Assembly (NCBI GenBank): GCA_948469885.1
Contig: CAOKMT010000001.1
Span: forward strand, 150,187-203,454
Length of the DNA: 53,268 nucleotides
Direction of reading: 5' to 3'
Source: an uncultured Sporosarcina sp.
Lineage (GTDB): Bacteria; Bacillota; Bacilli; Bacillales_A; Planococcaceae
This document shows positions 23,673-32,083 of this stretch, in pieces. The position numbers and the translations under genes were made by a program. The notes under the pieces are model-generated. The model was given only the letters and a program-made list of their open reading frames with translations, ran no database searches and was not told the origin of the DNA. Within the stretch, counting starts at the first letter, position 1; each line of letters begins with the position of its first letter.

Positions 23673-23704
23673 AAAAAACGCGTCTTTCATCGGCGCGTTT
23701 TTTT
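23673..23704 (+). terminator. Terminator after repeat R3
   Basis: AAAAAACGCG pairs with CGCGTTTTTTT around a loop of about 11 nt. It is the likely terminator of the YtxH-like gene, separated from it by R3. Confidence 0.75.
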
Positions 23705-23714
23705 ACGTTAAGAT

Positions 23715-23739
23715 GTTACTATTTTGTTTTTTAGGGTAT
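23715..23739 (+). promoter_or_regulatory. Possible sigma-B promoter of the AraC-type regulator
   Basis: GTTACT, a 13-nt spacer and GGGTAT. The -10 is perfect but the -35 has only GTT in common with consensus, in an AT-rich stretch. Confidence 0.3.
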
Positions 23740-23780
23740 GGGAAAATAATAAAACTTTGAGAAAAGGGGTGGGAACGTGA

Positions 23781-24593
23781 ATGAAAAAACAAAAAGGGAT
23801 TGAAAAAAAGTCGATCGCGCATAAAACTTTTCTGACTGAGATTAGTCAATCTGATCAGTATGAAAATCTGGAAAACTTTTTCGAAATGGAAGCAGAGCTA
23901 TTAGATCACCTTTATCAATTAAATAAGGAAGAAGCACAACGAATGGCAAGGCGCATCGTGACTCTTTTACTCAACCGTCCAGTGCAGGAAAAGCTAAAAA
24001 ATGTCCAATTATATTTAATTACGCTTTCAGCTATTGTCACAAGGCATTTAGAAAAATATCATTTAAAGGCTAGCAAGGCTTTTGCTTTCAATGACACGTG
24101 TAGTAGTTTGATCGAAAAGAAGTTAACGGAAGAAAATGCCACTAGCTTGGTGGATGAGCTCATTGAACTTTACTTGTATGTGCTCACCGAACGAAAACCA
24201 CCCGTCCTAAAGCATGAAACAGTCAATAATGCGATTTTATATATCGATGATGAGATTGAGTCGCCGCTAACTGTGGAAGGGATTGCTAACCAGTTCGACG
24301 TCAGTACAAGCCATTTATCTCGTATTTTTCATGAACATACGAGCATTACACTCGTCGAATATATAAATGTGAGAAAAGTTGAAGAGGCGCAGTATCATTT
24401 GCGATTTTCCGAAAAGAAAATTTCCGACATATCTGACCAGTTTCATTTTTGTAATCAAAGTTACTTTACGCGCATTTTTAAGAAATACACGGGCGAAACG
24501 CCAAGGCGCTTTCGTTATAATATGCGAAGTAATTATTTTCAATTTGCTCTTCCCGAGGAAGAAATTCAGTCGGCGGACGGTGAATCATTGTAA
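23781..24593 (+). CDS. AraC/XylS-family transcriptional regulator
   Basis: A 270-aa regulator. The C-terminal 100 residues are an AraC double helix-turn-helix: VEGIANQFDVSTSHLSRIFH (first HTH) and ISDISDQFHFCNQSYFTRIF then KKYTGETPRRFR (second HTH and family signature). The N-terminal 150 residues are helical without a cupin or periplasmic-binding fold that I can recognise; the ligand is unknown. GGGGTGGG precedes the ATG at 23781. It is followed by yidC, 57 bp away, without an obvious terminator. Confidence 0.8.
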   Translation: MKKQKGIEKKSIAHKTFLTEISQSDQYENLENFFEMEAELLDHLYQLNKEEAQRMARRIVTLLLNRPVQEKLKNVQLYLITLSAIVTRHLEKYHLKASKAFAFNDTCSSLIEKKLTEENATSLVDELIELYLYVLTERKPPVLKHETVNNAILYIDDEIESPLTVEGIANQFDVSTSHLSRIFHEHTSITLVEYINVRKVEEAQYHLRFSEKKISDISDQFHFCNQSYFTRIFKKYTGETPRRFRYNMRSNYFQFALPEEEIQSADGESL

Positions 24594-24650
24594 AAGGCTC
24601 TCTGTTTGTTGTATACTTTTCAGTAGTTTGAATTAGTGAAGGTGAATCTA

Positions 24651-25430
24651 TTGAAAAAGAAGATGGGTTTATTATCGATCGTCTTGACGACGGTTATATT
24701 TTTGAGCGGATGTGCCGGAATTGAAAATAAGGAAGGTACATTTTACAATTTGTTCGTGAAACCGATGGAATGGTTGCTCCATTACTTTAGCGACATGTTC
24801 AACGGTAGTTACGGTTTAGCGATCATCTTGATTACAGTGCTCATCAGGCTGCTGCTTATGCCGTTCATGCTTAAAAACTATAAGTCGCAGCAAGAAATGA
24901 AAGTGAAGATGGATGCCCTGCGCCCTGAGATGGAAGATATTCAAAAGAAGTTGAAAGTGGCGAAAGAGGCAGGGGATAAAGACGAGCAAATGAAGCTCCA
25001 GCAAGAAATGATGGGTCTTTATTCAAAGCATGGGGTCAATCCACTGAATATGGGTTGTCTTCCACTCATTATCCAAATGCCGATCATTATGGGGTTATAC
25101 TTTGCCATTCTTCATTCACCAGAAGTAAAAGCGCACCAATTCCTTTGGTTCAATTTAGGTGAACCCGACATGATTATGATGCTCATTGCGGGAGCTGTTT
25201 ACTTTGTGCAGGCACGCGTTTCCCTCTGGACGATGCCGGATCAGCAAAAGCAGCAAATGAAAATGTTCATTTATCTATCACCGATCATGATTATGTTCAT
25301 TTCGTTCAAAGCGGTCGCTGCTTTGCCGCTATATTGGGCAGTGGGCGGAATTTTGCTCATTATCCAAACGTATATCGGGCGTAAGTTATATTTCAAGGAA
25401 CCAGAACCGAATCCCGATACGGAAAAATAA
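24651..25430 (+). CDS. yidC: Membrane protein insertase YidC/Oxa1 (lipoprotein form)
   Basis: A 259-aa insertase that places proteins into the cytoplasmic membrane with or without Sec. The lipoprotein signal ends LSGC with Cys21. The five-helix core includes the groove Arg in ITVLIRLLLMPF, a charged hairpin (QQEMKVKMDALRPEMEDIQK), and GVNPLNMGCLPLIIQMPIIM typical of the family. TTG at 24651 is chosen because GAAGGTG lies six bases upstream; the GTG at 24636 precedes it. It could be either of the two paralogues usual in Bacillales; the tail is short, and no MifM-like leader was seen. Confidence 0.93.
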   Translation: MKKKMGLLSIVLTTVIFLSGCAGIENKEGTFYNLFVKPMEWLLHYFSDMFNGSYGLAIILITVLIRLLLMPFMLKNYKSQQEMKVKMDALRPEMEDIQKKLKVAKEAGDKDEQMKLQQEMMGLYSKHGVNPLNMGCLPLIIQMPIIMGLYFAILHSPEVKAHQFLWFNLGEPDMIMMLIAGAVYFVQARVSLWTMPDQQKQQMKMFIYLSPIMIMFISFKAVAALPLYWAVGGILLIIQTYIGRKLYFKEPEPNPDTEK

Positions 25431-25453
25431 ACGCAGTGGGTGAAATGAAACGA

Positions 25454-25479
25454 GGCCGAAGAGAAATCTTCGGCTTTTT
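25454..25479 (+). terminator. Terminator of yidC
   Basis: GCCGAAGA-GAAA-TCTTCGGC, a tight hairpin with a GAAA loop, is followed by TTTTT. It ends at the RBS of the next small gene. Confidence 0.9.
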
Positions 25480-25492
25480 GGAGGTTATGTCC

Positions 25493-25741
25493 ATGCAAAC
25501 AAAATGGTTGTTCATCGTGGGGATTGCTGTTGCAGTCATCGCGTCGTTCTACTACGTCATACAGCTCGATCTAGGAATGGCAGTCCTTTCCATGGTTGCT
25601 CTTTTTGCGTTGACCAATGCAATGCGGGCAAAGTCATTTCATGCCCAAGGAATGGTGCGGGAGGCGAGATGGATGCGGATGTTATCGATTTTTTTCGGCA
25701 TCGCATTCATCGTTCTATTCATTGTTACCGTTGTCACTTGA
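25493..25741 (+). CDS. Small membrane protein of unknown function
   Basis: An 82-aa protein with three hydrophobic segments: WLFIVGIAVAVIASFYYVI, GMAVLSMVALFALTNAM and MLSIFFGIAFIVLFIVTVV, with a short basic loop (RAKSFHAQGMVREARWMR) before the last. It resembles uncharacterised YtpI-like proteins; I do not recognise a function. GGAGG stands eight bases before the ATG at 25493. It follows the yidC terminator and precedes the carboxypeptidase gene by 34 bp. Confidence 0.7.
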   Translation: MQTKWLFIVGIAVAVIASFYYVIQLDLGMAVLSMVALFALTNAMRAKSFHAQGMVREARWMRMLSIFFGIAFIVLFIVTVVT

Positions 25742-25775
25742 AAATAAAGAGACATTGTGAAAAGGAAGGCTGCAT

Positions 25776-26627
25776 ATGCAAAGGAATAAAAAAGTAAAAT
25801 ACCGATCAGATCGAAAACGAAAAGGGAAAAAAGTCGCCCTTAGCCTTGCTGTTGTGGGGATTATTTTAGCCGCCCTCGTCGCTTGGGTCGGATGGCATGA
25901 CTGGGACGTCAGGAAAAGTATGACCAAGCTGGGAGAGGCGATCGGCTTAGACGACCAACGAGCGGGAGAAACGAAGAGGGAGGATGAGCAACCCGAAGAT
26001 GATCTGCACGAAGCAGGCGGTTTAGAGGAAGGACAGCCCCCAGAAGAAGATAACGATGTTGTGAAAGATAGCGGAGGATACATAGAGGGCATGGAATTGC
26101 CGGAAGAACCTACTTACGTAGATGGAATTCTCATTGCCAATAAAGAGTACCCCCTCCCATCCACTTATGCGCCGGGAGAAGATCCTGAGGCACGTAAGGC
26201 TTTCGATGAAATGGCGGCAGAAGCGACATTATCCAACTTCAACTTGACTGCATTCAGTACGTACCGTTCATTTGACTATCAAAAGGAATTATACGATCGC
26301 TATGTCGCGCGTGACGGAAAAGAGGCGGCAGACCGATATAGCGCCCGCCCTGGCTATTCGGAGCACCAAACAGGACTTGCTTTTGATATCGGTGAAGTAA
26401 ATTATGAGCAACACTGGGCTTCATCGGATTTCGGGGAGACGGAAGCAGGGAAATGGATTGCGGCAAACGCCCATCGCTTCGGCTTCATTATGCGCTACCC
26501 GTTAGGTAAAGAAGAAGTTACCGGGTATATGCATGAGTCTTGGCATTTTCGATACGTCGGCACAGAAATCGCCAAGGAAATTTTTGAGAAGAATATAACA
26601 CTTGAAGAGTATGTAGGACTCAAATGA
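25776..26627 (+). CDS. D-alanyl-D-alanine carboxypeptidase, VanY/M15B family
   Basis: A 283-aa extracytoplasmic peptidase with an N-terminal membrane anchor (VALSLAVVGIILAALVAWVG), an acidic low-complexity linker and a C-terminal M15B domain. Zn and active-site motifs are ARPGYSEHQTGLAFDIG (His, Asp) and MHESWHFRYVG (Glu, His). It trims terminal D-Ala or links from peptidoglycan stem peptides; LdcB-type L,D/D,D-activity is possible. GGAAGG precedes the ATG. A strong terminator follows. Confidence 0.88.
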   Translation: MQRNKKVKYRSDRKRKGKKVALSLAVVGIILAALVAWVGWHDWDVRKSMTKLGEAIGLDDQRAGETKREDEQPEDDLHEAGGLEEGQPPEEDNDVVKDSGGYIEGMELPEEPTYVDGILIANKEYPLPSTYAPGEDPEARKAFDEMAAEATLSNFNLTAFSTYRSFDYQKELYDRYVARDGKEAADRYSARPGYSEHQTGLAFDIGEVNYEQHWASSDFGETEAGKWIAANAHRFGFIMRYPLGKEEVTGYMHESWHFRYVGTEIAKEIFEKNITLEEYVGLK

Positions 26628-26658
26628 AAAAACACCGAGAGAGTCATCGGTGTTCCAG

Positions 26659-26707
26659 ACTGTAGACAAACTTGAAAAACATTCGAGTTTGTCTGCAGTT
26701 TTTTTAT
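26659..26707 (+). terminator. Terminator of the VanY-type gene
   Basis: A 14-bp stem, ACTGTAGACAAACT / AGTTTGTCTGCAGT (one G-T pair), is followed by a T-run. A smaller hairpin, ACACCG/CGGTGT, precedes it at about 26632-26653. Confidence 0.9.
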
Positions 26708-26730
26708 AATAAAACGCTTATAAAACAAAA

Positions 26731-28182
26731 TCATAAAATTGGCGAGATCAGATTGGCAATCGATTCTTTCAAGCGGATGGTCATGGAACGCGCCTTATAC
26801 ATATTTAACGTTAGTTCCGTGGACAGTAATAAGTCCTGTTCAAAAAGTTCTGCTAGTTCGTGGGAAGTTTCTCGATCATAAATAAATGCATTCACTTCAA
26901 AATTCAACTTGAAACTTCGCACGTCAATATTCGCCGTTCCAACAGTTGACACTTCATCATCGATTACAATTTTTTTGGCATGAAGAAAGCCATTATCATA
27001 AATGAAAATTCTAGCGCCAGCTTTCAACAAATACCCAACGTTTGAATAGGTGGCCCAATAGACAAATAGGTGATCCGGTTTGTTCGGGATCATGATGCGG
27101 ACATCGACACCTGACAAACAAGCGATGCGCAGTGCATCAACAAAACTGACATCCGGAATAAAATAAGGTGTTTGGATATAGATATACTTTTTTGCCCGGC
27201 TGATCATTTTCAAGTAGCCATCTTTGATCTGTTCCCACTCGGAATCGGGTCCACTTGAAACAATTTGCATGCTGACTGAGCCTTTACGTGGAATCGCTGG
27301 GAAATAGCTGTCTGCATATTCAATATCTTGGTTTGCAGAGGCTTGGTTCCAGTCCAAGATGAATCGCGTTTGAAGCGGATGAAGCGCACTCCCTTCAATA
27401 CGCAAATGTGTATCGCGCCAGTAGCCGAATTTTTTGTTCAGACCAAGGTATTCATCCCCGATATTGAATCCACCAATATAACCGATCCGTCCATCGATCA
27501 CGGTAATTTTACGATGGTTCCGATAATTTAACCGGGGATTAATAAGTGGAAGGATGGAAGGAAAGAAAGCTTCCACTTGTCCACCATGTTGGATCAATTC
27601 TTTAAAATGACGTTTCCTCAAACTTCTGGAACCCATATCATCATACAATAATCGTACTTGCACACCTTGCTGTGCTTTGCGAATGAGCACGTCCAAAATC
27701 CGTTTGCCGAGCGTGTCAAGTCTAATAATATAATATTGAATATGAATATGATCTTTGGCTCTTTCAAGATCTTGAAGCAGTGCGTTGAATTTTTCTTCTC
27801 CATCATTGAAGATTTCGACGGCATTATCTTGTGTCAAGACCGCATCATTATTCCGCAAATGTAAGTAGATCATATCTTTGTAATACTCGGTCTCTTTGTT
27901 GCGAAATTCTAATGAATTTTCTTCTATGGATGCAATTTGGTAATCGATGAGCTGATCGATACCGATCTTGCTACGGCCTTCCCATCTGAAAAGATGTTTT
28001 TCTCTCAGTCGTCTTCCCAACATCAAGTAAATGAAAAAACCGAAAAAAGGGATGAAAAACAGTACGAGCAACCATGCCCACGTTGAAGTGGCGTCTCGAC
28101 GTTCTAGGAAAATAAGTGCGATTGCCAGAAAGATATTTAATATGAGAATAGCAGTTACCGAAAAACTAATGAATTCCGTCAT
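26731..28182 (-). CDS. cls: Cardiolipin synthase (phospholipase D family)
   Basis: A 483-aa membrane enzyme that joins two phosphatidylglycerols to make cardiolipin. Two N-terminal helices (FSVTAILILNIFLAIALIFL; WAWLLVLFFIPFFGFFIYLM) are followed by two PLD motifs, HRKITVIDGRIGYIGGFN and HAKKIVIDDEVSTVGTANID. Length and layout match Bacillus ClsA. The ATG at 28182 follows GGGAGGCGCC. A likely minus-strand -10, TATACT, stands about 35 bp upstream. It is convergent with the VanY gene. Confidence 0.93.
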   Translation of the reverse strand: MTEFISFSVTAILILNIFLAIALIFLERRDATSTWAWLLVLFFIPFFGFFIYLMLGRRLREKHLFRWEGRSKIGIDQLIDYQIASIEENSLEFRNKETEYYKDMIYLHLRNNDAVLTQDNAVEIFNDGEEKFNALLQDLERAKDHIHIQYYIIRLDTLGKRILDVLIRKAQQGVQVRLLYDDMGSRSLRKRHFKELIQHGGQVEAFFPSILPLINPRLNYRNHRKITVIDGRIGYIGGFNIGDEYLGLNKKFGYWRDTHLRIEGSALHPLQTRFILDWNQASANQDIEYADSYFPAIPRKGSVSMQIVSSGPDSEWEQIKDGYLKMISRAKKYIYIQTPYFIPDVSFVDALRIACLSGVDVRIMIPNKPDHLFVYWATYSNVGYLLKAGARIFIYDNGFLHAKKIVIDDEVSTVGTANIDVRSFKLNFEVNAFIYDRETSHELAELFEQDLLLSTELTLNMYKARSMTIRLKESIANLISPIL

Positions 28183-28334
28183 AGGCGCCTCCCGATACGA
28201 ATACTTCTAGTATATATAGTATAGCTGATTACATGCAGCTAATTGAAGGAAAGGCATGTGAATGTTTTCTTTAGCTGCCAATTCCGTCTCGATGTCATTG
28301 CGTTCACTGCTTGTATTCCTCCCCCTGGCGACGG

Positions 28335-28499
28335 TTTAACTTGTTTTCGTAATATTTAGGGCGACAGGTAGGAGCAAAAGTCCCGCATGTTCCGTGGTAA
28401 CAGTTGTATGAAACATATCTTGTTGGTCCTAACCACGGCTGTTACAGATTTTTTCGGGGGGATGAGAAATCTGGAATCAATTACGCCGAGACATAATTG
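28335..28499 (+). repeat. Degraded composite repeat, copy R5
   Basis: It starts with the family's TTTAACTTG, then diverges. Bases about 28375-28431 resemble module B (GTTCCGTGGTAACAG..., ATCTTGTTGGTCC), and 28437-28499 resemble module C (GTTACAGATTTT ... AAATCTGGAATCAATTACGCCGAG). The terminal inverted repeat of module A is not recoverable. It lies between cls and tcyP. The remaining bases 28183-28334 and 28500-28605 show nothing else. Confidence 0.6.
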
Positions 28500-28605
28500 G
28501 GGCCAGCTGAAGAATGGGTCACGTGCGGCGTTCTCCTTCCAGCAAGGAAAGGCGTGTACACTTGTTACTATGCTTACAGTATGACATACGTCGTGAAGTC
28601 TAATT

Positions 28606-28641
28606 AAATACCTACTTGACCACTAGGTATTTATGATATAA
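28606..28641 (+). promoter_or_regulatory. tcyP promoter with a 9-bp dyad over the -35
   Basis: AAATACCTA (28606-28614), a 9-nt spacer and TAGGTATTT (28624-28632) form a perfect inverted repeat. The -35 TTGACC (28616-28621) is inside it, followed by TATAAACT as the -10 region. In B. subtilis tcyP is repressed by the Rrf2 protein CymR; whether this dyad is a CymR site is inference. Confidence 0.6.
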
Positions 28642-28677
28642 ACTTTGAGATAACTTGATATATGAGGAGTGAATCAC

Positions 28678-30066
28678 TTGGATACGTTTTTCCTATTATT
28701 AAATATTGCAGGATTGCTACTGCTTGTAGGTATTCTATATATAATGAACCGAAAGAAAGTTTCGTTTTCGAAACGGGTTTTTACGGGTCTGGGGCTCGGT
28801 ATAGTTTACGGAATTATTTTGCACTTCGCTTATGGAACAGATTCTACCATTTTACAAGACTCTGTTCCATGGTTTAATTTGATTGGTGTCGGCTATGTGA
28901 AGTTACTTCAAATGATTGTTATGCCTCTCGTCTTCATCTCCATTTTGACGGCGTTTACGAAAGTGACGATCGGCAAAAATTTTGGTAAGATGGCTGGCAT
29001 GATTTTGGGCATTCTCATCGGGACGACGGCGATTGCTGCAGTCATCGGGATTTGTGCCTCACTTTTATTCGGATTAGATGCCTCCGAAATCGTCCAAGGA
29101 GAAGCGGAACAATCGCGTGGAGTATCAATAGAAACAACGGCAGAAGGAGTTGCGGATCGCGCATTGCCGGAACAGCTAATTGACTTACTACCTGCCAACC
29201 CGTTTCTCGATTTTACAGGGGCACGTCCTACCTCTACTATCGGGGTTGTTATTTTCGCAGCGTTTCTTGGATTCGCCTATTTGACTCTTTTACGGCGGGA
29301 ACCTGACAACGCAGCCACCGTGAAAAAAGGAATCGATGCTGTGTACGCGCTTGTTATGGGCATCGTCCGCATCGTTTTACGATTGACGCCTTACGGAATT
29401 TTGGCGATCATCGCACGCACGGTTGCGACATCCGATTTTGGGGCTATTTACAGTTTAGGGAAATTTGTGCTTGCTTCATATGTCGCGCTTGCTGTCATGT
29501 TCGGCATTCACTTGCTTATCTTGGCGCTTTCCGGTCTGAATCCGTTGACGTATGTGAAAAAAGCGGGAGACGCTTTGTTATTTGCTTTTTCTTCGCGATC
29601 AAGCGCGGGGACGTTGCCACTTAACATTCGCACGCAGACAGACCGACTCGGTGTCCCTGACGGGGTTGCAAACTTTGCAGGATCGTTCGGATTGTCGATT
29701 GGCCAGAATGGGTGCGCGGGCATTTATCCGGCGATGCTTGCCGTGATGATTGCACCATCGGTTGGTCAGCCACTAGATGCCCAATTCATTGTCACATTGA
29801 TTGTCATTGTTGCGATAAGTTCGTTTGGCGTTGCAGGGGTCGGTGGGGGCGCAACATTTGCAGCGATTCTTGTCCTCTCTGCTCTCAACTTGCCAATTGC
29901 GCTAGCAGGTCTTCTTATCTCAGTCGAGCCGCTAATCGACATGGGACGCACAGCAGTCAATGTGAGCGGTTCAATGACAGCGGGCGTGACGACAGCGCGC
30001 ATCAACGGAGAGTTGGATACAGAAATGTATAATGGCCCGATCGATGATGGAGCGTTGGAAGTGTAA
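28678..30066 (+). CDS. tcyP: L-cystine/Na+ or H+ symporter TcyP
   Basis: A 462-aa dicarboxylate/amino acid:cation symporter (DAACS family) specialised for cystine uptake. It has 8-10 helices and the family motifs VKLLQMIVMPLVFISI, the serine-rich loop FSSRSSAGTLPLNI, GQNGCAGIYPAMLAVM, and FGVAGVGGGATFAAILVLSA with the substrate-site region ISVEPLIDMGRTAVNV. TTG at 28678 is chosen because GAGGAG lies eight bases upstream; the GTG at 28669 overlaps that RBS. Length equals B. subtilis TcyP (about 463). Confidence 0.9.
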   Translation: MDTFFLLLNIAGLLLLVGILYIMNRKKVSFSKRVFTGLGLGIVYGIILHFAYGTDSTILQDSVPWFNLIGVGYVKLLQMIVMPLVFISILTAFTKVTIGKNFGKMAGMILGILIGTTAIAAVIGICASLLFGLDASEIVQGEAEQSRGVSIETTAEGVADRALPEQLIDLLPANPFLDFTGARPTSTIGVVIFAAFLGFAYLTLLRREPDNAATVKKGIDAVYALVMGIVRIVLRLTPYGILAIIARTVATSDFGAIYSLGKFVLASYVALAVMFGIHLLILALSGLNPLTYVKKAGDALLFAFSSRSSAGTLPLNIRTQTDRLGVPDGVANFAGSFGLSIGQNGCAGIYPAMLAVMIAPSVGQPLDAQFIVTLIVIVAISSFGVAGVGGGATFAAILVLSALNLPIALAGLLISVEPLIDMGRTAVNVSGSMTAGVTTARINGELDTEMYNGPIDDGALEV

Positions 30067-30083
30067 TCAATTTTATGGCTAAG

Positions 30084-30130
30084 AAAAAAGGAGGAGGTGA
30101 TCGTGAAAAATCACCCCCTCCTTTTATTTT
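30084..30130. terminator. Bidirectional terminator between tcyP and the MFS gene
   Basis: GGAGGAGGTGAT pairs with ATCACCCCCTCC around CGTGAAAA. It is preceded by AAAAAA and followed by TTTTATTTT. Confidence 0.9.
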
Positions 30131-30134
30131 GCGC

Positions 30135-31295
30135 CTATGAATGGCGCAATGATTTATTTGAAGTTTTAAATGCGAAAATCAAAGCAATCGAAAGGACTGC
30201 TAAAATAGCGGAAAGGAAATACATATTTCCAGCTTCTTTTGTGAAAACCCATGTGAAGAAAAGGGGGCCGATAATTCTTCCCATATTGTCCATAGAATAT
30301 GTCATACCGGCAGCTGTCCCGTATTTTCCACCAGATTCTTTCGTTGTCAAGGAGACGAGAACCGTCCTAGCAAGTGCATTGCCAGCGGTAAAGACACTCA
30401 GTGCCACGCCAGCATAAATGAGGCTTGACGTGAACGGAAGAAGAAGGAGTCCTAAGGCAGTTACGAGTTGTGCGCCAATCAACCACTTTGTTTCGGTTCC
30501 ATTTTTCACCCGACGCACGACACCCCCTTGTATTGCGGCATCGACGAAACCACTCACCATGAACAAATAGCCGAGTTGAAGCGGCGTAATTTGGATTTTA
30601 TCGATTTGAAACAGTTGGAACGTCGCCTCTATACCCGCAAGCAAGAAGGTAACGGAGAAGGAAAAGAGAAATAAATAACGGACCCTGTATTGCCAGAGAG
30701 TCGATCCCCCTCGTGGAAGAATGGCGCGCTTTGTTGCATCTCCACGCTTTTCAGGTTCTTTTAAAATAATACTTGCATATACAAGCAGTAAAATGATCAA
30801 AATACCTGATGAAATGTATGGCAACCGGAGCGATACATCACCGAGCACGCCACCGATCGCTGGCCCGAAAATGAAACCGAGCCCAATGGACATGCCCATC
30901 AATCCCATATATGTATTACGGTTTTCTTCATCTGTCATATCGGCAACAAACCCAGTCACTGCCGTATACAATGCCCCTGAGAAGAATCCTCCAACGATGC
31001 GTGACGCATAGAGCATCGGCAAATTATCCATAAATAGTGCAAATAAGAAAAAGCTTGAACTAAATCCAAGAAGTCCAATTAAGATCAATTTTTTACGTCC
31101 CGTTCGATCAGACAATGCCCCCCATAATGGCGCAGTGAAAAAGGAAGCGAGCGCATAGATGGTCAATAAACCGCCAACATGGATCTCGGAAAACCCTTGC
31201 TGGAGAATCACTTCAGGCAAAATCGGAATAATAATACCGAAACCAAGATAAACAAAAAATTGGACAGACATAAGAAGTAAAATAGCTTTTTTCAT
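30135..31295 (-). CDS. MFS transporter, drug:H+ antiporter type
   Basis: A 386-aa, 12-helix major facilitator. Motif A is GALSDRTGRKKLILIG in loop 2-3, and the antiporter motif C region is MGMSIGLGFIFGPAIGGVLG in helix 5, typical of DHA1 exporters such as NorA or TetA relatives. The substrate is unknown. The start MKKAILLLMSVQFFVYLGFG is preceded only by a weak AGCAGG, so expression may be low. It is convergent with tcyP; upstream lies the 21-bp tandem repeat. Confidence 0.85.
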   Translation of the reverse strand: MKKAILLLMSVQFFVYLGFGIIIPILPEVILQQGFSEIHVGGLLTIYALASFFTAPLWGALSDRTGRKKLILIGLLGFSSSFFLFALFMDNLPMLYASRIVGGFFSGALYTAVTGFVADMTDEENRNTYMGLMGMSIGLGFIFGPAIGGVLGDVSLRLPYISSGILIILLLVYASIILKEPEKRGDATKRAILPRGGSTLWQYRVRYLFLFSFSVTFLLAGIEATFQLFQIDKIQITPLQLGYLFMVSGFVDAAIQGGVVRRVKNGTETKWLIGAQLVTALGLLLLPFTSSLIYAGVALSVFTAGNALARTVLVSLTTKESGGKYGTAAGMTYSMDNMGRIIGPLFFTWVFTKEAGNMYFLSAILAVLSIALIFAFKTSNKSLRHS

Positions 31296-31386
31296 GTATT
31301 AACCTGCTTTCTTAAAGAATCGCTCTTTCCATTCTACTCTGTGCAATGGATTCCGACAACGGAAAAGGGGGCGCTCTGGGCGTTCG

Positions 31387-31615
31387 GCGCCTAAACATGC
31401 TGTTTAGCGCCCAAAGCATCGGTTCCGCCGCCCAAAGTCAGTCATTCCGCGCCCAAAGCAGGGGTTGCCGCGCCCAAAGTCAGTCATTCCACGCCCAAAG
31501 CATCGGTTGTAGCGCCCAAAGTCTGTCACCCCACGCCTAAAGCAGCGTTACGGCGCCCAAAGTCAGTCATTCCACGCCCAAAGCAGCGGTTGCAGCGCCC
31601 AAGGCCTGGCTCCCC
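31387..31615. repeat. Tandem repeat of eleven about 21-bp units with alternating A/B types
   Basis: Units starting with (A/G)CGCC(C/T)AAAG begin at 31387, 31407, 31428, 31449, 31470, 31491, 31512, 31533, 31553, 31574 and 31595. Steps are 21 bp except two of 20. Odd units continue CA(T/G)CGGTT, even ones TCAGTCATTCC, giving a 42-bp higher-order period. A 64-codon frame (31346-31540) runs through it but has no RBS and is broken by the 20-bp step. It is probably non-coding. Confidence 0.9.
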
Positions 31616-31858
31616 GTCCTCTATATACGAAATTCCGTCTATAAAACGATCCACAAACAGGCACACTAAATGTTTTTTGAATAAAAATGTGTAAAAACTT
31701 GACGAAATGGAAAATCTGTAACAGAATTGAAAGATTTGAAAACGTTTGGAAGTGGTATACTGGAAGTAACAGTGCATTAGAATGGTTTTTATGAAAGTGA
31801 AACTTTTTTCGTTTACGTTCGTCATAATGACTATAAGAGAAAGGTCGAGGTGGAAAAG

Positions 31859-32002
31859 ATGGCTAAAGAAATGGATTTGAAAAAAATCATCTCCAACTTG
31901 GCAAAATTAGGTGTTTCGGCTACGATGACGAAATCCCGTCTCGAAATGCTGAAAGCCCTTGCGCCGCCTGTTCATGACCCACAGATTCAATCCCAATCAT
32001 AA
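31859..32002 (+). CDS. Small 47-aa protein of unknown function
   Basis: Begins MAKEMDLKKIISNLAKLGVS and ends with a proline-rich, polar tail. It has no membrane segment or cysteine, and the first 35 residues could form amphipathic helices. GAGGTG stands six bases before the ATG. An extended -10 (TGGTATACT, about 31753-31761) lies about 100 bp upstream, and a strong terminator follows. Codon use looks normal. I do not recognise the family; the regulatory signals on both sides support a real gene. Confidence 0.65.
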   Translation: MAKEMDLKKIISNLAKLGVSATMTKSRLEMLKALAPPVHDPQIQSQS

Positions 32003-32037
32003 GGTAAGGACCAACTTGAAGATTGACCCATTATAAT

Positions 32038-32077
32038 AAAAGCTCCGACAGAAATAAAAACTCTGTCGGAGCTTTTT
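32038..32077. terminator. Bidirectional terminator between the 47-aa gene and rodA
   Basis: AGCTCCGACAGA pairs perfectly with TCTGTCGGAGCT (12 bp) around AATAAAAAC, with A's before and T6 after. Confidence 0.92.
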
Positions 32078-32083
32078 TGTCAT

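Noticed and set aside
28183-28677. T-box or S-box riboswitch upstream of tcyP
   Set aside because: No specifier/antiterminator or SAM-box core was found; the region is explained by a decayed repeat and a dyad over the promoter.
31346-31540. 64-codon frame through the 21-bp tandem repeat (AQS-type heptapeptide pattern)
   Set aside because: The periodic peptide follows from the DNA repeat; there is no RBS and the frame stops where a 20-bp unit breaks the period.
31387-31615. Tandem repeat considered as a CRISPR array
   Set aside because: Units are contiguous 20-21 bp with no unique spacers and no cas genes in the window.
31737-31750. CcpA cre site near the 47-aa gene
   Set aside because: TGAAAACGTTTGGA fits 12 of 14 consensus positions but the right half-site is wrong; kept only as a remark.
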